Shown: piece by piece, positions 21,678-29,516 of the stretch
How the letters are laid out: every line of letters begins with the position of its first letter
Position numbering within the stretch: the stretch's first letter is position 1
Source of the DNA: Eubacterium sp. CAG:180
GTDB taxonomy: Bacteria > Bacillota > Clostridia > Oscillospirales > Acutalibacteraceae
Assembly (NCBI GenBank): GCA_000432435.1
Contig: HF993136.1
Location: 1,860-32,475, forward strand
Length of the DNA: 30,616 nucleotides
Reading direction: 5' to 3'
Notes under the pieces: model-generated
Told to the model about the DNA's origin: nothing
The model's database searches: none
The model's input: only the letters and a program-made list of their open reading frames with translations
Made by a program: the position numbers and the translations under genes

Positions 21678-22401
21678 CTTTTTCTCCTTTGTTGATAATT
21701 GCTTCGGCAATGATTAAATCCTCAGGAGTCGTAATTTTGATGTTTGTATTATCTCCATCAACAATTTTGACAAGTTTACCGTATGCTTCGATTAAGCCGC
21801 AATCATCCGTAAAAAGTTCACTGTTCGGAACGCCCTGCATAGCGTTTAAGTACATTTTTTTATTAAATACCTGCGGCGTTTGAATTGCCCTTAGCGAATC
21901 CCTCGCCGGCGTTGAAGTTACTATTCCTTCATCACTAACGGTTTTTATTGTATCTTTAACCGGGATACCGGGCGCAGCGGCATTAAAATCAAAAGCCGCA
22001 AAAATCGTTTTTTCAATCGTTTCTCTGTCCACAAGAGGCCTTGCACCGTCGTGTATGGCAATATAATCGGACTCTGTCATACAACACCTAACAGCATTAA
22101 AAACGCTTTCCTGGCGCGTACAGCCGCCTTTAACGATATTACTTACCTTATTAACCGAATAATCTTTTACCATAGCAAAAATTTGAGGAATGTCCTCTTC
22201 GCGTGCCGATATAATTATTTCCTTAATAAGATCCGAATTTTCAAATGCCTTCAAAGTCCTGATAAGCACAGGGACGCCGTCAATTAGCAAAAACTGCTTA
22301 TTGACGCCGCCCATTCTTGTTGAATTTCCGGCAGCTACAATAATCGCGGAAACATACGGATAAGAAGCTGCCTCATTATTATATTTTTTTGTTCTTAGCA
22401 T
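21667..22401 (-). CDS. ispD: 2-C-methyl-D-erythritol 4-phosphate cytidylyltransferase
   Basis: Transfers CMP from CTP to methylerythritol 4-phosphate. The product of about 244 aa has the nucleotidyltransferase opening SAIIVAAGNSTRMGG, KQFLLIDGVPVL, IHDGARPLV, the PVKDTIK loop and the end ITTPEDLIIAEAI. Two in-frame ATGs are six bases apart (22407 and 22401); the AAGGGG ribosome binding site is only 2 bases before the first but 8 before the second, so 22401 is preferred. It lies 49 bases after the aminotransferase gene on the same strand and may be cotranscribed with it. Confidence 0.95.
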   Translation of the reverse strand: MLRTKKYNNEAASYPYVSAIIVAAGNSTRMGGVNKQFLLIDGVPVLIRTLKAFENSDLIKEIIISAREEDIPQIFAMVKDYSVNKVSNIVKGGCTRQESVFNAVRCCMTESDYIAIHDGARPLVDRETIEKTIFAAFDFNAAAPGIPVKDTIKTVSDEGIVTSTPARDSLRAIQTPQVFNKKMYLNAMQGVPNSELFTDDCGLIEAYGKLVKIVDGDNTNIKITTPEDLIIAEAIINKGEKDEL

Positions 22402-22456
22402 ACTCATAACCCCTTTGTAATACTTAGGGCAAACAAATAGATTTTATGAGTATATT

Positions 22457-23722
22457 TTACACCAAAGCCTCTATAGTTGCAAGCTTAACTGCAAGGCAAA
22501 GAATATCGGCTGCTTTTTGAAGCTCATCGGTTGAAGGATAAGAAGGTGCAATTCTGATATTTCTGTCATCGGGATCTATTCCGTACGGGAAGGTTGCACC
22601 TACGGTAGTAAGAACGACACCGAGTTCTTTACAAATTTCACCCACGCGTTTTGCGCTGCAATGGTTAACGTCAAGACTTATAAAATATCCGCCTTTAGGA
22701 GATGACCAGGATGCAAGATCATTGTCTTTAAGCTCTTTTTCAAGCGTTTCAAGCACTATATTGAATTTAGGTGCAAGAAGTTTAGCGTGTTTCTTCATAT
22801 GTGCCTTAATACCATCGGCATTTTTGAAGTATTTAACGTGTCTTAACTGATTCATCTTATCATAGCTTATTGTCTGCGACTTTAATCTGTCTTTAATCAT
22901 CGCAATGTTCTTCGGTGAAGCAGCTATTGCCGAAATACCTGCTCCGGGGAAGGTTATTTTTGATGTTGAAGTAAATTCAATGAAATTATCCTCTGTTCCG
23001 AATTCCTTGCAGGCATCAAAAATATTGAGCAAAGTATCAGCATCATCGCAAAGGTCGTGCACAATATAAGCGTTGTCCCATATTACACGGAAATCTGGCG
23101 CAGACGGTTTTAAAGCGGCCAACGCACGAACTGTTTCATCCGAATACGTTATTCCGTCGGGATTGGAATACTTCGGTACGCAGAACATACCTTTTACCGA
23201 AGGATCTTTAACAAGCTCGGCAATTTTTGCAACATCAGGTCCTGTTTCTGTCATTCTGACATTTATCATTTTAATGCCGAAATGCTCGCATATACCGAAA
23301 TGTCTGTCATATCCGGGAACATTACATATGAATTTAACATCGCCCTGACGGCACCATGGCTCGGCACCTGCACCATGCGTATAACACTGTGAAATATAGT
23401 CATACATAAGATTCAAACTTGATGTGCCGCCGACAATAATGTTTTCCGGAGCGACACCGAGCTCATCCGCAAAAAGCTTTTTGCATTCCGGAATACCGTC
23501 AAGGCCACCGTAATTGCGCACGTCCGTACCGTCTTCTGATATCCAATCAGAAGCTGAAAGCGATGAATTAAGCATATCCATGGAAAGCGCCAACTGCTCG
23601 GGCGACGGCTTACCTCTCGCCATATTGAGTTTAAGATTTTGTGACTTAACGTCATCGTATTGCTTCTTAAGCTCACATTTTAAATCCTCAAGTTCTTCCT
23701 TTTTCATTTTGCAGTATTGCAT
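22457..23722 (-). CDS. PLP aminotransferase, aspartate aminotransferase subgroup Ic type
   Basis: A fold-type I PLP enzyme of 421 aa, cytoplasmic, probably moving the amino group between aspartate and 2-oxoglutarate. Motifs: LNMARGKPSPEQL and YGGLDGIPECKKLF near the N-terminus, VPKYSNPDG, WDNAY, Schiff-base Lys255 in TSTSKITFPGAG, and NIRIAPSYPS near the end. These fit the type found in Corynebacterium AspT and many Clostridia, sometimes mis-named MocR because MocR regulators carry a related domain; no DNA-binding domain is present here. Start: ATG at 23722, 8 bases after GGAGG; an upstream TTG at 23737 overlaps that site and is rejected. A promoter is at 23767-23795. Confidence 0.88.
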   Translation of the reverse strand: MQYCKMKKEELEDLKCELKKQYDDVKSQNLKLNMARGKPSPEQLALSMDMLNSSLSASDWISEDGTDVRNYGGLDGIPECKKLFADELGVAPENIIVGGTSSLNLMYDYISQCYTHGAGAEPWCRQGDVKFICNVPGYDRHFGICEHFGIKMINVRMTETGPDVAKIAELVKDPSVKGMFCVPKYSNPDGITYSDETVRALAALKPSAPDFRVIWDNAYIVHDLCDDADTLLNIFDACKEFGTEDNFIEFTSTSKITFPGAGISAIAASPKNIAMIKDRLKSQTISYDKMNQLRHVKYFKNADGIKAHMKKHAKLLAPKFNIVLETLEKELKDNDLASWSSPKGGYFISLDVNHCSAKRVGEICKELGVVLTTVGATFPYGIDPDDRNIRIAPSYPSTDELQKAADILCLAVKLATIEALV

Positions 23723-23766
23723 TATTCTTGCCTCCAAGATTTAAAAATACTTTTTTAACCTTATAG

Positions 23767-23795
23767 ATTTTATAATATTTTACTCGATTTTGCAA
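23767..23795 (-). promoter_or_regulatory. Promoter of the aminotransferase gene
   Basis: On the minus strand TTGCAA (23795-23790), 17-base spacer, TAAAAT (23772-23767). Confidence 0.65.
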
Positions 23796-23824
23796 TATTT
23801 GTTTTAAATTCTTGCAATAATTAT

Positions 23825-23863
23825 AAAAAAAGACAAGCTGCTAAAAATACAGCCTGTCTTTTT
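23825..23863 (-). terminator. Terminator of the TauE-sulfatase-GPH operon
   Basis: On the minus strand AAAAAGACAGGCTG (23863-23850) pairs with CAGCTTGTCTTTTT (23840-23827) with one mismatch, followed by a run of T residues. Confidence 0.75.
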
Positions 23864-23886
23864 GTCTATTTTAAATAAATAATAGT

Positions 23887-25383
23887 TCAGTCTTTTACAG
23901 CGGAACTCAACTCATGCTCTTTTTTACGTATCTCTTCAAGTTCATTTTGTATTTTTTCTTTCTTCTTTCCGGTATAATCATTGAAAAACATCGGTATCAT
24001 AGTTAAAAGGAAGCCAAGAGCAGGAAGAAGAGTTACCATAATCAGAAGCCATTTTTGAGTGAAAGGTGTTTGCTGAGCCAAAATCTGTTTGCCGTTTATG
24101 TCAAGATTACCGTCAATCGGCTTTTGATACTTGCCTATTTCGAGAACCCAACCTGTTACAACTCCGGCTATACCTGCTGTAACCTTTGAAAGGAAGGTCT
24201 GGAAAGCAAAACACACACCTTCAGATCGTTTGCCTGTTTTCCATTGCATATAATCAACCGAGTCAGCTATGAAAGCATATGTAATTACATTATAAATTCC
24301 GAGAGGGAAGCCCATTAAGAACAGACATACCCAAAGAATATAAATATTAATATGTCCCGGATCATTCATAAAGAGCAAATAGCAAACACAGTGTGCAATG
24401 ACTCCGAAAATAGACGAGCCGATGTAAATCTGCTTCAAATCAAATTTCTTGCGAAGCATCGGGAATACGACCATGGCCGGCACCATACCGGCACCAATGG
24501 CAACAGTTAAAGTCGTGAGGATAGTTCCGCGCGGTATCCAAAATCCGCCCGCTTTATAAGCGGCTACAACATCGTTTGTAGAAGCAAGAACATCAAAGTC
24601 CGTGTAACCTTGAATTATTAAATAGTTAGCTATATAGTCGGCAGATATATTGGCAATAACCATTGTAGAACCGAGTATAGCCGCTGCGATTACAAGTAAA
24701 AGCAGTTTGTTTTGACCGACAACATGAACAGTCTCTTTAAAAGTAGGTGTCGTTGTTGACGGCTCTATTCGCTCTTTAGTAGTAAAGAACGCAAGACTTG
24801 AAAGAAGCGCGCCCATGACACCAAAAAGAATTGCGCCGAAAAGATAACCGCCGCGCAATCCGAGAGAAGACTGACGTAAAATAGGAATAAGAAGTGCCGG
24901 AAGAATACCGCCAAATGTAGAACCCAAACGTCCGTTTGAAATAAACTGTGTACGTTCTTTTTCGTTTGGTGTTATAACCGAAGTCAGTCCCCAAAAAGGA
25001 ACGTCTTGTATCGTAAAGCAAACACCCCAAAGCACATATGTACACGCAGCATATACAGTAGCCGCCGCGCTGCTTTGAAAAGGAGCAATAAACAAAAGGA
25101 TGGTCGACACACAAACCGGTATCGGAGAGAAAAGCAAATACGGACGCATTTTTCCCCATTTACTTCTCGTCTTATCCACTATCATTCCCATTATCGGATC
25201 GTTAAGCGCATCAAAAATACGACCGCCGAGTATAATAGCACTTGCTGTAACAGCGTTTAGTTTAGCAACGTCAACCAAAAAGACAAGATAGAACATTGTC
25301 ATTATAGTATATATTCCGCTTCTGCCGAAAGCAGAAAGCGGAAAACATATTTTTTCTTTTAAAGTTAAATATTTCTTTTCCAT
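23887..25383 (-). CDS. GPH-family sugar:cation symporter (MFS_2)
   Basis: Cytoplasmic-membrane symporter of 498 aa with about 12 helices, of the glycoside-pentoside-hexuronide family (MelB/XylP/YihO relatives). The N-terminal signature region GGRIFDALNDPIMGMIVDKT and the loop RSKWGKMRPYLLF are characteristic; the C-terminal cytoplasmic tail is charged (about 475-498). Start: ATG with AAGGAG upstream, 15 bases after the sulfatase gene. As last gene of TauE-sulfatase-GPH it is the likely importer of the sulfatase substrate. The YihO branch carries a sulfonated sugar, so a sulfated sugar is plausible, but the cargo is inferred. Confidence 0.9.
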   Translation of the reverse strand: MEKKYLTLKEKICFPLSAFGRSGIYTIMTMFYLVFLVDVAKLNAVTASAIILGGRIFDALNDPIMGMIVDKTRSKWGKMRPYLLFSPIPVCVSTILLFIAPFQSSAAATVYAACTYVLWGVCFTIQDVPFWGLTSVITPNEKERTQFISNGRLGSTFGGILPALLIPILRQSSLGLRGGYLFGAILFGVMGALLSSLAFFTTKERIEPSTTTPTFKETVHVVGQNKLLLLVIAAAILGSTMVIANISADYIANYLIIQGYTDFDVLASTNDVVAAYKAGGFWIPRGTILTTLTVAIGAGMVPAMVVFPMLRKKFDLKQIYIGSSIFGVIAHCVCYLLFMNDPGHINIYILWVCLFLMGFPLGIYNVITYAFIADSVDYMQWKTGKRSEGVCFAFQTFLSKVTAGIAGVVTGWVLEIGKYQKPIDGNLDINGKQILAQQTPFTQKWLLIMVTLLPALGFLLTMIPMFFNDYTGKKKEKIQNELEEIRKKEHELSSAVKD

Positions 25384-25398
25384 TCCCTTAACTCCTTG

Positions 25399-26721
25399 TT
25401 ATTTTTTTCTTACAAATAAAGCCGGTAAAATTTTTGGCTTGCGCTCCCCCGCTTTGACCATTTCGTTTATCAGCATATCTTTGAGTTCAGCCCTTACGGA
25501 AGCATATTCTGGAGATTTTATTAGGTTGTTTTTCTCAATCGGATCAACTGATAGATCATATAAATAATCTTCAAAATATACATCTGAGTTGTGGGCAACA
25601 TATCCGGTAGGAGCAAGAGTCCTTACGGAATACTTGTACTTTTTGGTGCGTATAGCTCTTCCGCACTGACTTTCGCTTATTTGAATAAATACGCAGTCGC
25701 GTTCCTTATTTTCACGCATTTCCTTGAGCAGTGATATGCCCGAATAGCTTTTCGGTATCGGTATTCCTGCCATATCAAGCAATGTCGGAGGAAGATCTAT
25801 AAGACTAACAAGCCTGTCATCAACTACACCGCCTTTGAACATCCCTCCGCTGATAATCAACGGCGTATGCGTTGCGCTGTCGTGGCAACTTCTCTTATAC
25901 TCAAGATTGCGGGTCTTAAAATGAGAGCCGTGATCGCTTGTATAAATAATAATTGTGTTATCGTAGAGTCCCTTTTCCTTCAGCTTTTTAACGAGCTTAC
26001 CGACATTATCATCAAGTCTGTTTATTGCAGCTATGTAATCCGGATACATTTTATTATAATCGCCGGGTAAAAACGACAAGTCGGGTGGTATAGGATAGTC
26101 TTTAAATTTATCTACAGTATCCTTAGGGCCTTCATAACAATGATGATCATTTTGATGATGTGGTTCAATATGAGATACAAACATAAAAAACGGCTTATCC
26201 GATGTCTTTTGCTCAAGATATTGAAGGGCGAAATCGTTTATGCAATCAGCGCGGTAGCCCTTGAAATCAACTTTTCTGTTTTCATTGTCAAAGACATATC
26301 CATCATATCCGTGTGATGTAAACTCAAGTACATCGGATGCACGCCACCAGTCTTTATAACCGCCGCGCAGGTTCTCAGGAATTGCGCTTTTTTCGCAGTG
26401 GAAGCCTACGTTAGGCAGTCTGTCGGAGGCTAAGTGCCACTTCCCGACATAAGCTGTTTCGTATCCTGCTTCGTTGAAGTATTCCGCTAACGGCTTAATG
26501 TTTTGCGGAAGCGGAATTCCATTCCAATAGCATTGGTTTTGCGTCGCATAAAGACCGGTTTGAAGGCAAGCGCGAGCCGGTCCACAAACCGGTTGACACG
26601 TATATGAATTTGTAAAATTCACACCGTTTTCGGCAAGCTTCATAAGATTTGGAGTAACGGTTTCATTAACAGTGTCCCATCTCTGTTGATCGCTGAAATA
26701 AAAAATAATATTTGGCCTCAT
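25399..26721 (-). CDS. Cytosolic formylglycine sulfatase
   Basis: Type I sulfatase of 440 aa that hydrolyses a sulfate ester. Metal site residues SDQQRWD (Asp11, Gln12) open the chain; the maturation motif is Cys46-Gly-Pro-Ala-Arg50 followed by ACLQTG, so Cys46 becomes formylglycine. GKWHL (93-97), HIEPHHQNDHH (184-194) and YTSDHGSH (260-267; Asp263, His264) complete the active site. There is no signal peptide: MRPNIIFYF is the first strand of the domain, so the enzyme acts inside the cell. CxPxR sulfatases in anaerobes need an anSME radical SAM activator; none is in the window. Start: ATG with CGGAGG 8 bases upstream, 17 bases after tauE. Phosphonate monoester hydrolases are close relatives and remain possible. 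Confidence 0.9.
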   Translation of the reverse strand: MRPNIIFYFSDQQRWDTVNETVTPNLMKLAENGVNFTNSYTCQPVCGPARACLQTGLYATQNQCYWNGIPLPQNIKPLAEYFNEAGYETAYVGKWHLASDRLPNVGFHCEKSAIPENLRGGYKDWWRASDVLEFTSHGYDGYVFDNENRKVDFKGYRADCINDFALQYLEQKTSDKPFFMFVSHIEPHHQNDHHCYEGPKDTVDKFKDYPIPPDLSFLPGDYNKMYPDYIAAINRLDDNVGKLVKKLKEKGLYDNTIIIYTSDHGSHFKTRNLEYKRSCHDSATHTPLIISGGMFKGGVVDDRLVSLIDLPPTLLDMAGIPIPKSYSGISLLKEMRENKERDCVFIQISESQCGRAIRTKKYKYSVRTLAPTGYVAHNSDVYFEDYLYDLSVDPIEKNNLIKSPEYASVRAELKDMLINEMVKAGERKPKILPALFVRKK

Positions 26722-26738
26722 TATGTTCCTCCGTTATA

Positions 26739-27518
26739 TTATATAAATGACATTACAGCATTGTATAAAGATAGTGCCGCAACCGAAGATACGGCAATTG
26801 TAAACGTGACTTTAATTGCTTTTTCATTGCATTTCCTATTTAAAATCGAACCTATGAACCCTCCGATAACCGCAACAGGGATAATCACAAGCAATACCTT
26901 CATATCGAATCCGGAAAATCCCGTTTTTATATATGTGGATATAATGTTTGCGCATTGGGAAAAGAAAATAACAGCCACCGAATACACCGCTGCATCTCTC
27001 ATCGTAAACGAAAACATAAGAGTTAAAAAAGCAACATTTATCGGTCCGCCGCCAATACCCAGAAATGCCGCCGCGGTACCGAGCAGTAATCCGGACAGCA
27101 AAATTGCTATGGGATTTTTAACATTAAATGTTTTGAAATTACCGGACACAAAAATAATAACGCACACTAAAAGAACAGCCAATATTGCAGACTGTATGCC
27201 TCTTACGGTATTCGGAGTTGAAGAAACACTTAACGCATAATTAAAAAGATAATTTCCAAGCAGACCGCCGCCGACCGAGCCCAAAGCAACCAACAACACA
27301 ATAGACGGCTTTATCGGCGTTTTTTTAATGATGTGACGTGTAGTTGATGTTATCGACATCGCAAAAACAGCACAAGACGAAAAGAAAGAAATTTCGGTTA
27401 GGGAGTGTGCATTGATAACATCGAGGACCGGCTTGATTATAACTCCGCCGCCGAGTCCTACAAACGACCCTAAAAGTGTCGCCAAAAAAACAACAAAACC
27501 ATATAAAATTAAAACCAT
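26739..27518 (-). CDS. TauE/SafE (TSUP) anion exporter, full length
   Basis: Membrane protein of 259 aa with about eight helices in two repeats, with the glycine-rich signatures SFVGLGGGVIIKPVLD (N-terminal half) and AAFLGIGGGPINVAFL (C-terminal half). Family members export sulfite, sulfate, sulfoacetate or related anions. An open frame extends to 27563, but the AGAGG site at 27527-27531 marks the ATG at 27518. As the first gene of the sulfatase operon it probably removes sulfate released in the cytoplasm. Compare the split version at 12518-13239. Confidence 0.88.
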   Translation of the reverse strand: MVLILYGFVVFLATLLGSFVGLGGGVIIKPVLDVINAHSLTEISFFSSCAVFAMSITSTTRHIIKKTPIKPSIVLLVALGSVGGGLLGNYLFNYALSVSSTPNTVRGIQSAILAVLLVCVIIFVSGNFKTFNVKNPIAILLSGLLLGTAAAFLGIGGGPINVAFLTLMFSFTMRDAAVYSVAVIFFSQCANIISTYIKTGFSGFDMKVLLVIIPVAVIGGFIGSILNRKCNEKAIKVTFTIAVSSVAALSLYNAVMSFI

Positions 27519-27576
27519 TTTCAAAACCTCTTTTGTATTATAACACAAAAAAACGCAACACACAATTGCTGATTAT

Positions 27577-27611
27577 AAAAAACAAGCGATTGTATAACAA
27601 AACAACCGCTT
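27577..27611 (-). terminator. Terminator downstream of the decayed gene
   Basis: On the minus strand AAGCGGTTGT (27611-27602) pairs with ACAATCGCTT (27593-27584), one G-U pair, 8-base loop, then six T residues. It ends transcription of the pseudogene at 27623 before the sulfatase operon. Confidence 0.7.
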
Positions 27612-27622
27612 ATTTTAATCAT

Positions 27623-27841
27623 TTAGCAAAAAATTGTTTGTGTTTTTTCTTCAGCAATCATTTTTATGTTCTTTTCCATAAGATCAAAGAACTTTTATGC
27701 TACAGTTTTGTCTTTTTCATTTCCTCTGACACACATTGATAAGGTAAGCTCACCGTTAAGAGAGGTTGCCGAAAGCAAAACATACGGCTTATATTTTACT
27801 GCACCAGTCATAAATCCGTCGATATAATCCGCAAAGTTTTC
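27623..27841 (-). pseudogene. Decayed gene, C-terminal fragment with an in-frame stop
   Basis: On the minus strand the frame reads ENFADYIDGFMTGAVKYKP, then YVLLSATSLNGELTLSMCVR and GNEKDKTVA, meets TAA at 27697-27695, and continues in the same frame KFFDLMEKNIKMIAEE to a stop at 27625-27623. The sequence before and after the stop has normal protein composition and reads as one C-terminal domain, so a single point mutation broke it. Upstream of 27841 the frame is closed and no start or 5' part is recognisable, so the gene is also truncated. The pattern of beta-strand then helix at the end recalls condensation-type acyltransferases, but this is weak. Its own terminator (27577-27611) survives. 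Confidence 0.65.
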
Positions 27842-27942
27842 ATTTTATCCTGCTTGGATTTTCTAATAAATAAGATAACATAAAATTACATTATGTTCAA
27901 TATTTTAGTTAATTGTGCTCTCTTTAACAGTTGATTTTTTTC

Positions 27943-27970
27943 TTGCACTTTTTTATTTTCGTGCTATAAT
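27943..27970 (+). promoter_or_regulatory. Promoter of tRNA-Val
   Basis: TTGCAC (27943-27948), 16-base spacer, perfect TATAAT (27965-27970), 12 bases before the tRNA. The rest of 27842-27982 shows no gene. Confidence 0.7.
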
Positions 27971-27982
27971 TATATATTATTC

Positions 27983-28059
<77 letters not shown>

Positions 28060-28061
28060 AA

Positions 28062-28101
28062 AAAGGAACGACAATCTTCAACGTAAGATTGTCGTTCCTT
28101 T
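28062..28101. terminator. Terminator of tRNA-Val
   Basis: A 17-bp perfect stem (28062-28078 with 28085-28101; core GGAACGACAATCTT) with a 6-base loop and A/T-runs on both sides, so it may also stop the convergent MFS gene. The next 100 bases to 28203 show nothing else. Confidence 0.85.
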
Positions 28102-28202
28102 ATATTATGAACATTACTCCTTTTTGATATTCTCTATTTTCTATTTACGGAATCTCATTGTGACAGGATTTACACGTTATTCAACTACTGTATAGAAAAA
28201 TA

Positions 28203-29387
28203 TTATGATTTTGACAATTTATACTTGCTTATCAATAAGCATAAAAGCATAATCGCCGGGAAGATAATTGCCGACAAAATACCAATATGGAGATTATTGT
28301 TAAAGTTTCCCGAAACCAAACCGGCAAGAGTAGGACCGCCGGAGCATCCGAGATCTCCCGCAAGAGCCAACATTGCAAACATAACAGTTCCGCCTCTTTT
28401 GATTGCTGCAGAAGATTTGCTGAACGTGCCCGGCCATAATACGCCGACAGAAAATCCGCATAAAGCGCAGCCTATAAGACCTATTGCAGGAACGGGAATC
28501 AACGCAATACATAGATATGAAATAACGCAAAGACACGCTGAAAAAAACATACACTTATTGAGATTTAATTTATCACCGAATTTGCCGTATAACAAACGTG
28601 AAGTTCCCATAAGAGCGGCGAAAGCAAGCGGTCCTGCGAGATCACCGACGGTTTTGCTGACTCCGAGACCTTGCTCCGCAAATGTTGACGCCCATTGACT
28701 TACTGCCTGTTCGCTGGCTCCGGAGCACACCATCATTATCATCATTAGCCAAAAAACCTTGTTACGGAAAAGTTCCTTTAGCGTTAATCCTCTTTCCCCT
28801 TCCTCCTGCAAAGAATATATAGGTACCTGTGTAAAAAATATGGCGTTTACTATTGGGATTAAAGCCCAAAATATCGCTAATATTCTCCAATTTGATATAC
28901 CGAAAGCCGTAAAAAACAGCGTTGAGAGCAAAACTACCGCCATATGTCCCCAACAGTAAAATGAATGAAGTAAGCTCATAGCTTTTTCTTTGTTTTCGGT
29001 AGGGCACGCCTCCATAATCGGGCTTACCAAAACCTCAAGTAAACCGCCGCCGACGGCATATATGATAACAGCTATTAAAAGCCCGACAAAAGGCGATGCA
29101 AATACCTCAGGAAGTACCGTTAACAAAATCAGACCGACCGCGGCAAATACGTGCGATAATACAGCCGATGCCCGATAACCTATTTTATCGATAAATCCTG
29201 CCGATAAGAGGTCAATCAGCAGCTGTATGACAAAGTTAACCGTAATCAGAGCGGTTATCTGCGATAACGGTATATCAAATGTTTTTTGAAATGTTACAAA
29301 TAAAAGCGGCGCAAAATTATTAATAATTGCTTGCACAATATACCCTGTAAAGCAAGCACACATTGTTGATTTATAGCTTTTTTTCAT
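28203..29387 (-). CDS. MFS transporter
   Basis: Major facilitator of 394 aa with about 12 helices; the intracellular loop DLLSAGFIDKIGYRASAVLS carries the MFS motif-A region in variant form, and the loop after helix 6 is short. It resembles the FucP/fosmidomycin-type branch, and no substrate can be assigned. An upstream frame reaches 29417, but TGAGGT about 9 bases before the ATG at 29387 and the MKKSYKST start decide; the longer form would overlap the -10 element. It has its own promoter, after the terminator of the flavoenzyme gene upstream, so it is probably monocistronic. Confidence 0.85.
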   Translation of the reverse strand: MKKSYKSTMCACFTGYIVQAIINNFAPLLFVTFQKTFDIPLSQITALITVNFVIQLLIDLLSAGFIDKIGYRASAVLSHVFAAVGLILLTVLPEVFASPFVGLLIAVIIYAVGGGLLEVLVSPIMEACPTENKEKAMSLLHSFYCWGHMAVVLLSTLFFTAFGISNWRILAIFWALIPIVNAIFFTQVPIYSLQEEGERGLTLKELFRNKVFWLMMIMMVCSGASEQAVSQWASTFAEQGLGVSKTVGDLAGPLAFAALMGTSRLLYGKFGDKLNLNKCMFFSACLCVISYLCIALIPVPAIGLIGCALCGFSVGVLWPGTFSKSSAAIKRGGTVMFAMLALAGDLGCSGGPTLAGLVSGNFNNNLHIGILSAIIFPAIMLLCLLISKYKLSKS

Positions 29388-29417
29388 CGTTCGGAACCTC
29401 ATAAAAAATCTTTCCAC

Positions 29418-29446
29418 ATTTTATAATAAAAGTGCAAATAAATCAA
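29418..29446 (-). promoter_or_regulatory. Promoter of the MFS transporter
   Basis: On the minus strand TTGATT (29446-29441), 17-base spacer, TAAAAT (29423-29418). Confidence 0.6.
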
Positions 29447-29458
29447 TAACGTACCGAT

Positions 29459-29493
29459 AAAAATCCCGACAGATAACAGCTCTGTCGGGATTT
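29459..29493 (-). terminator. Terminator of the second FadH-like gene
   Basis: AAATCCCGACAGA (29461-29473) and TCTGTCGGGATTT (29481-29493) form a 13-bp stem with a 7-base loop; on the minus strand five T residues follow. Confidence 0.85.
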
Positions 29494-29516
29494 AATGTTT
29501 TTATAGTATTATAAAA

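Noticed and set aside
27537..27565. TATAAT with a weak TTGTGT 17 bases away, upstream of the tauE-sulfatase operon on the minus strand
   Set aside because: The implied transcript would start on or just past the ribosome binding site of the ATG at 27518, and the -35 match is poor. The operon's promoter remains undefined.
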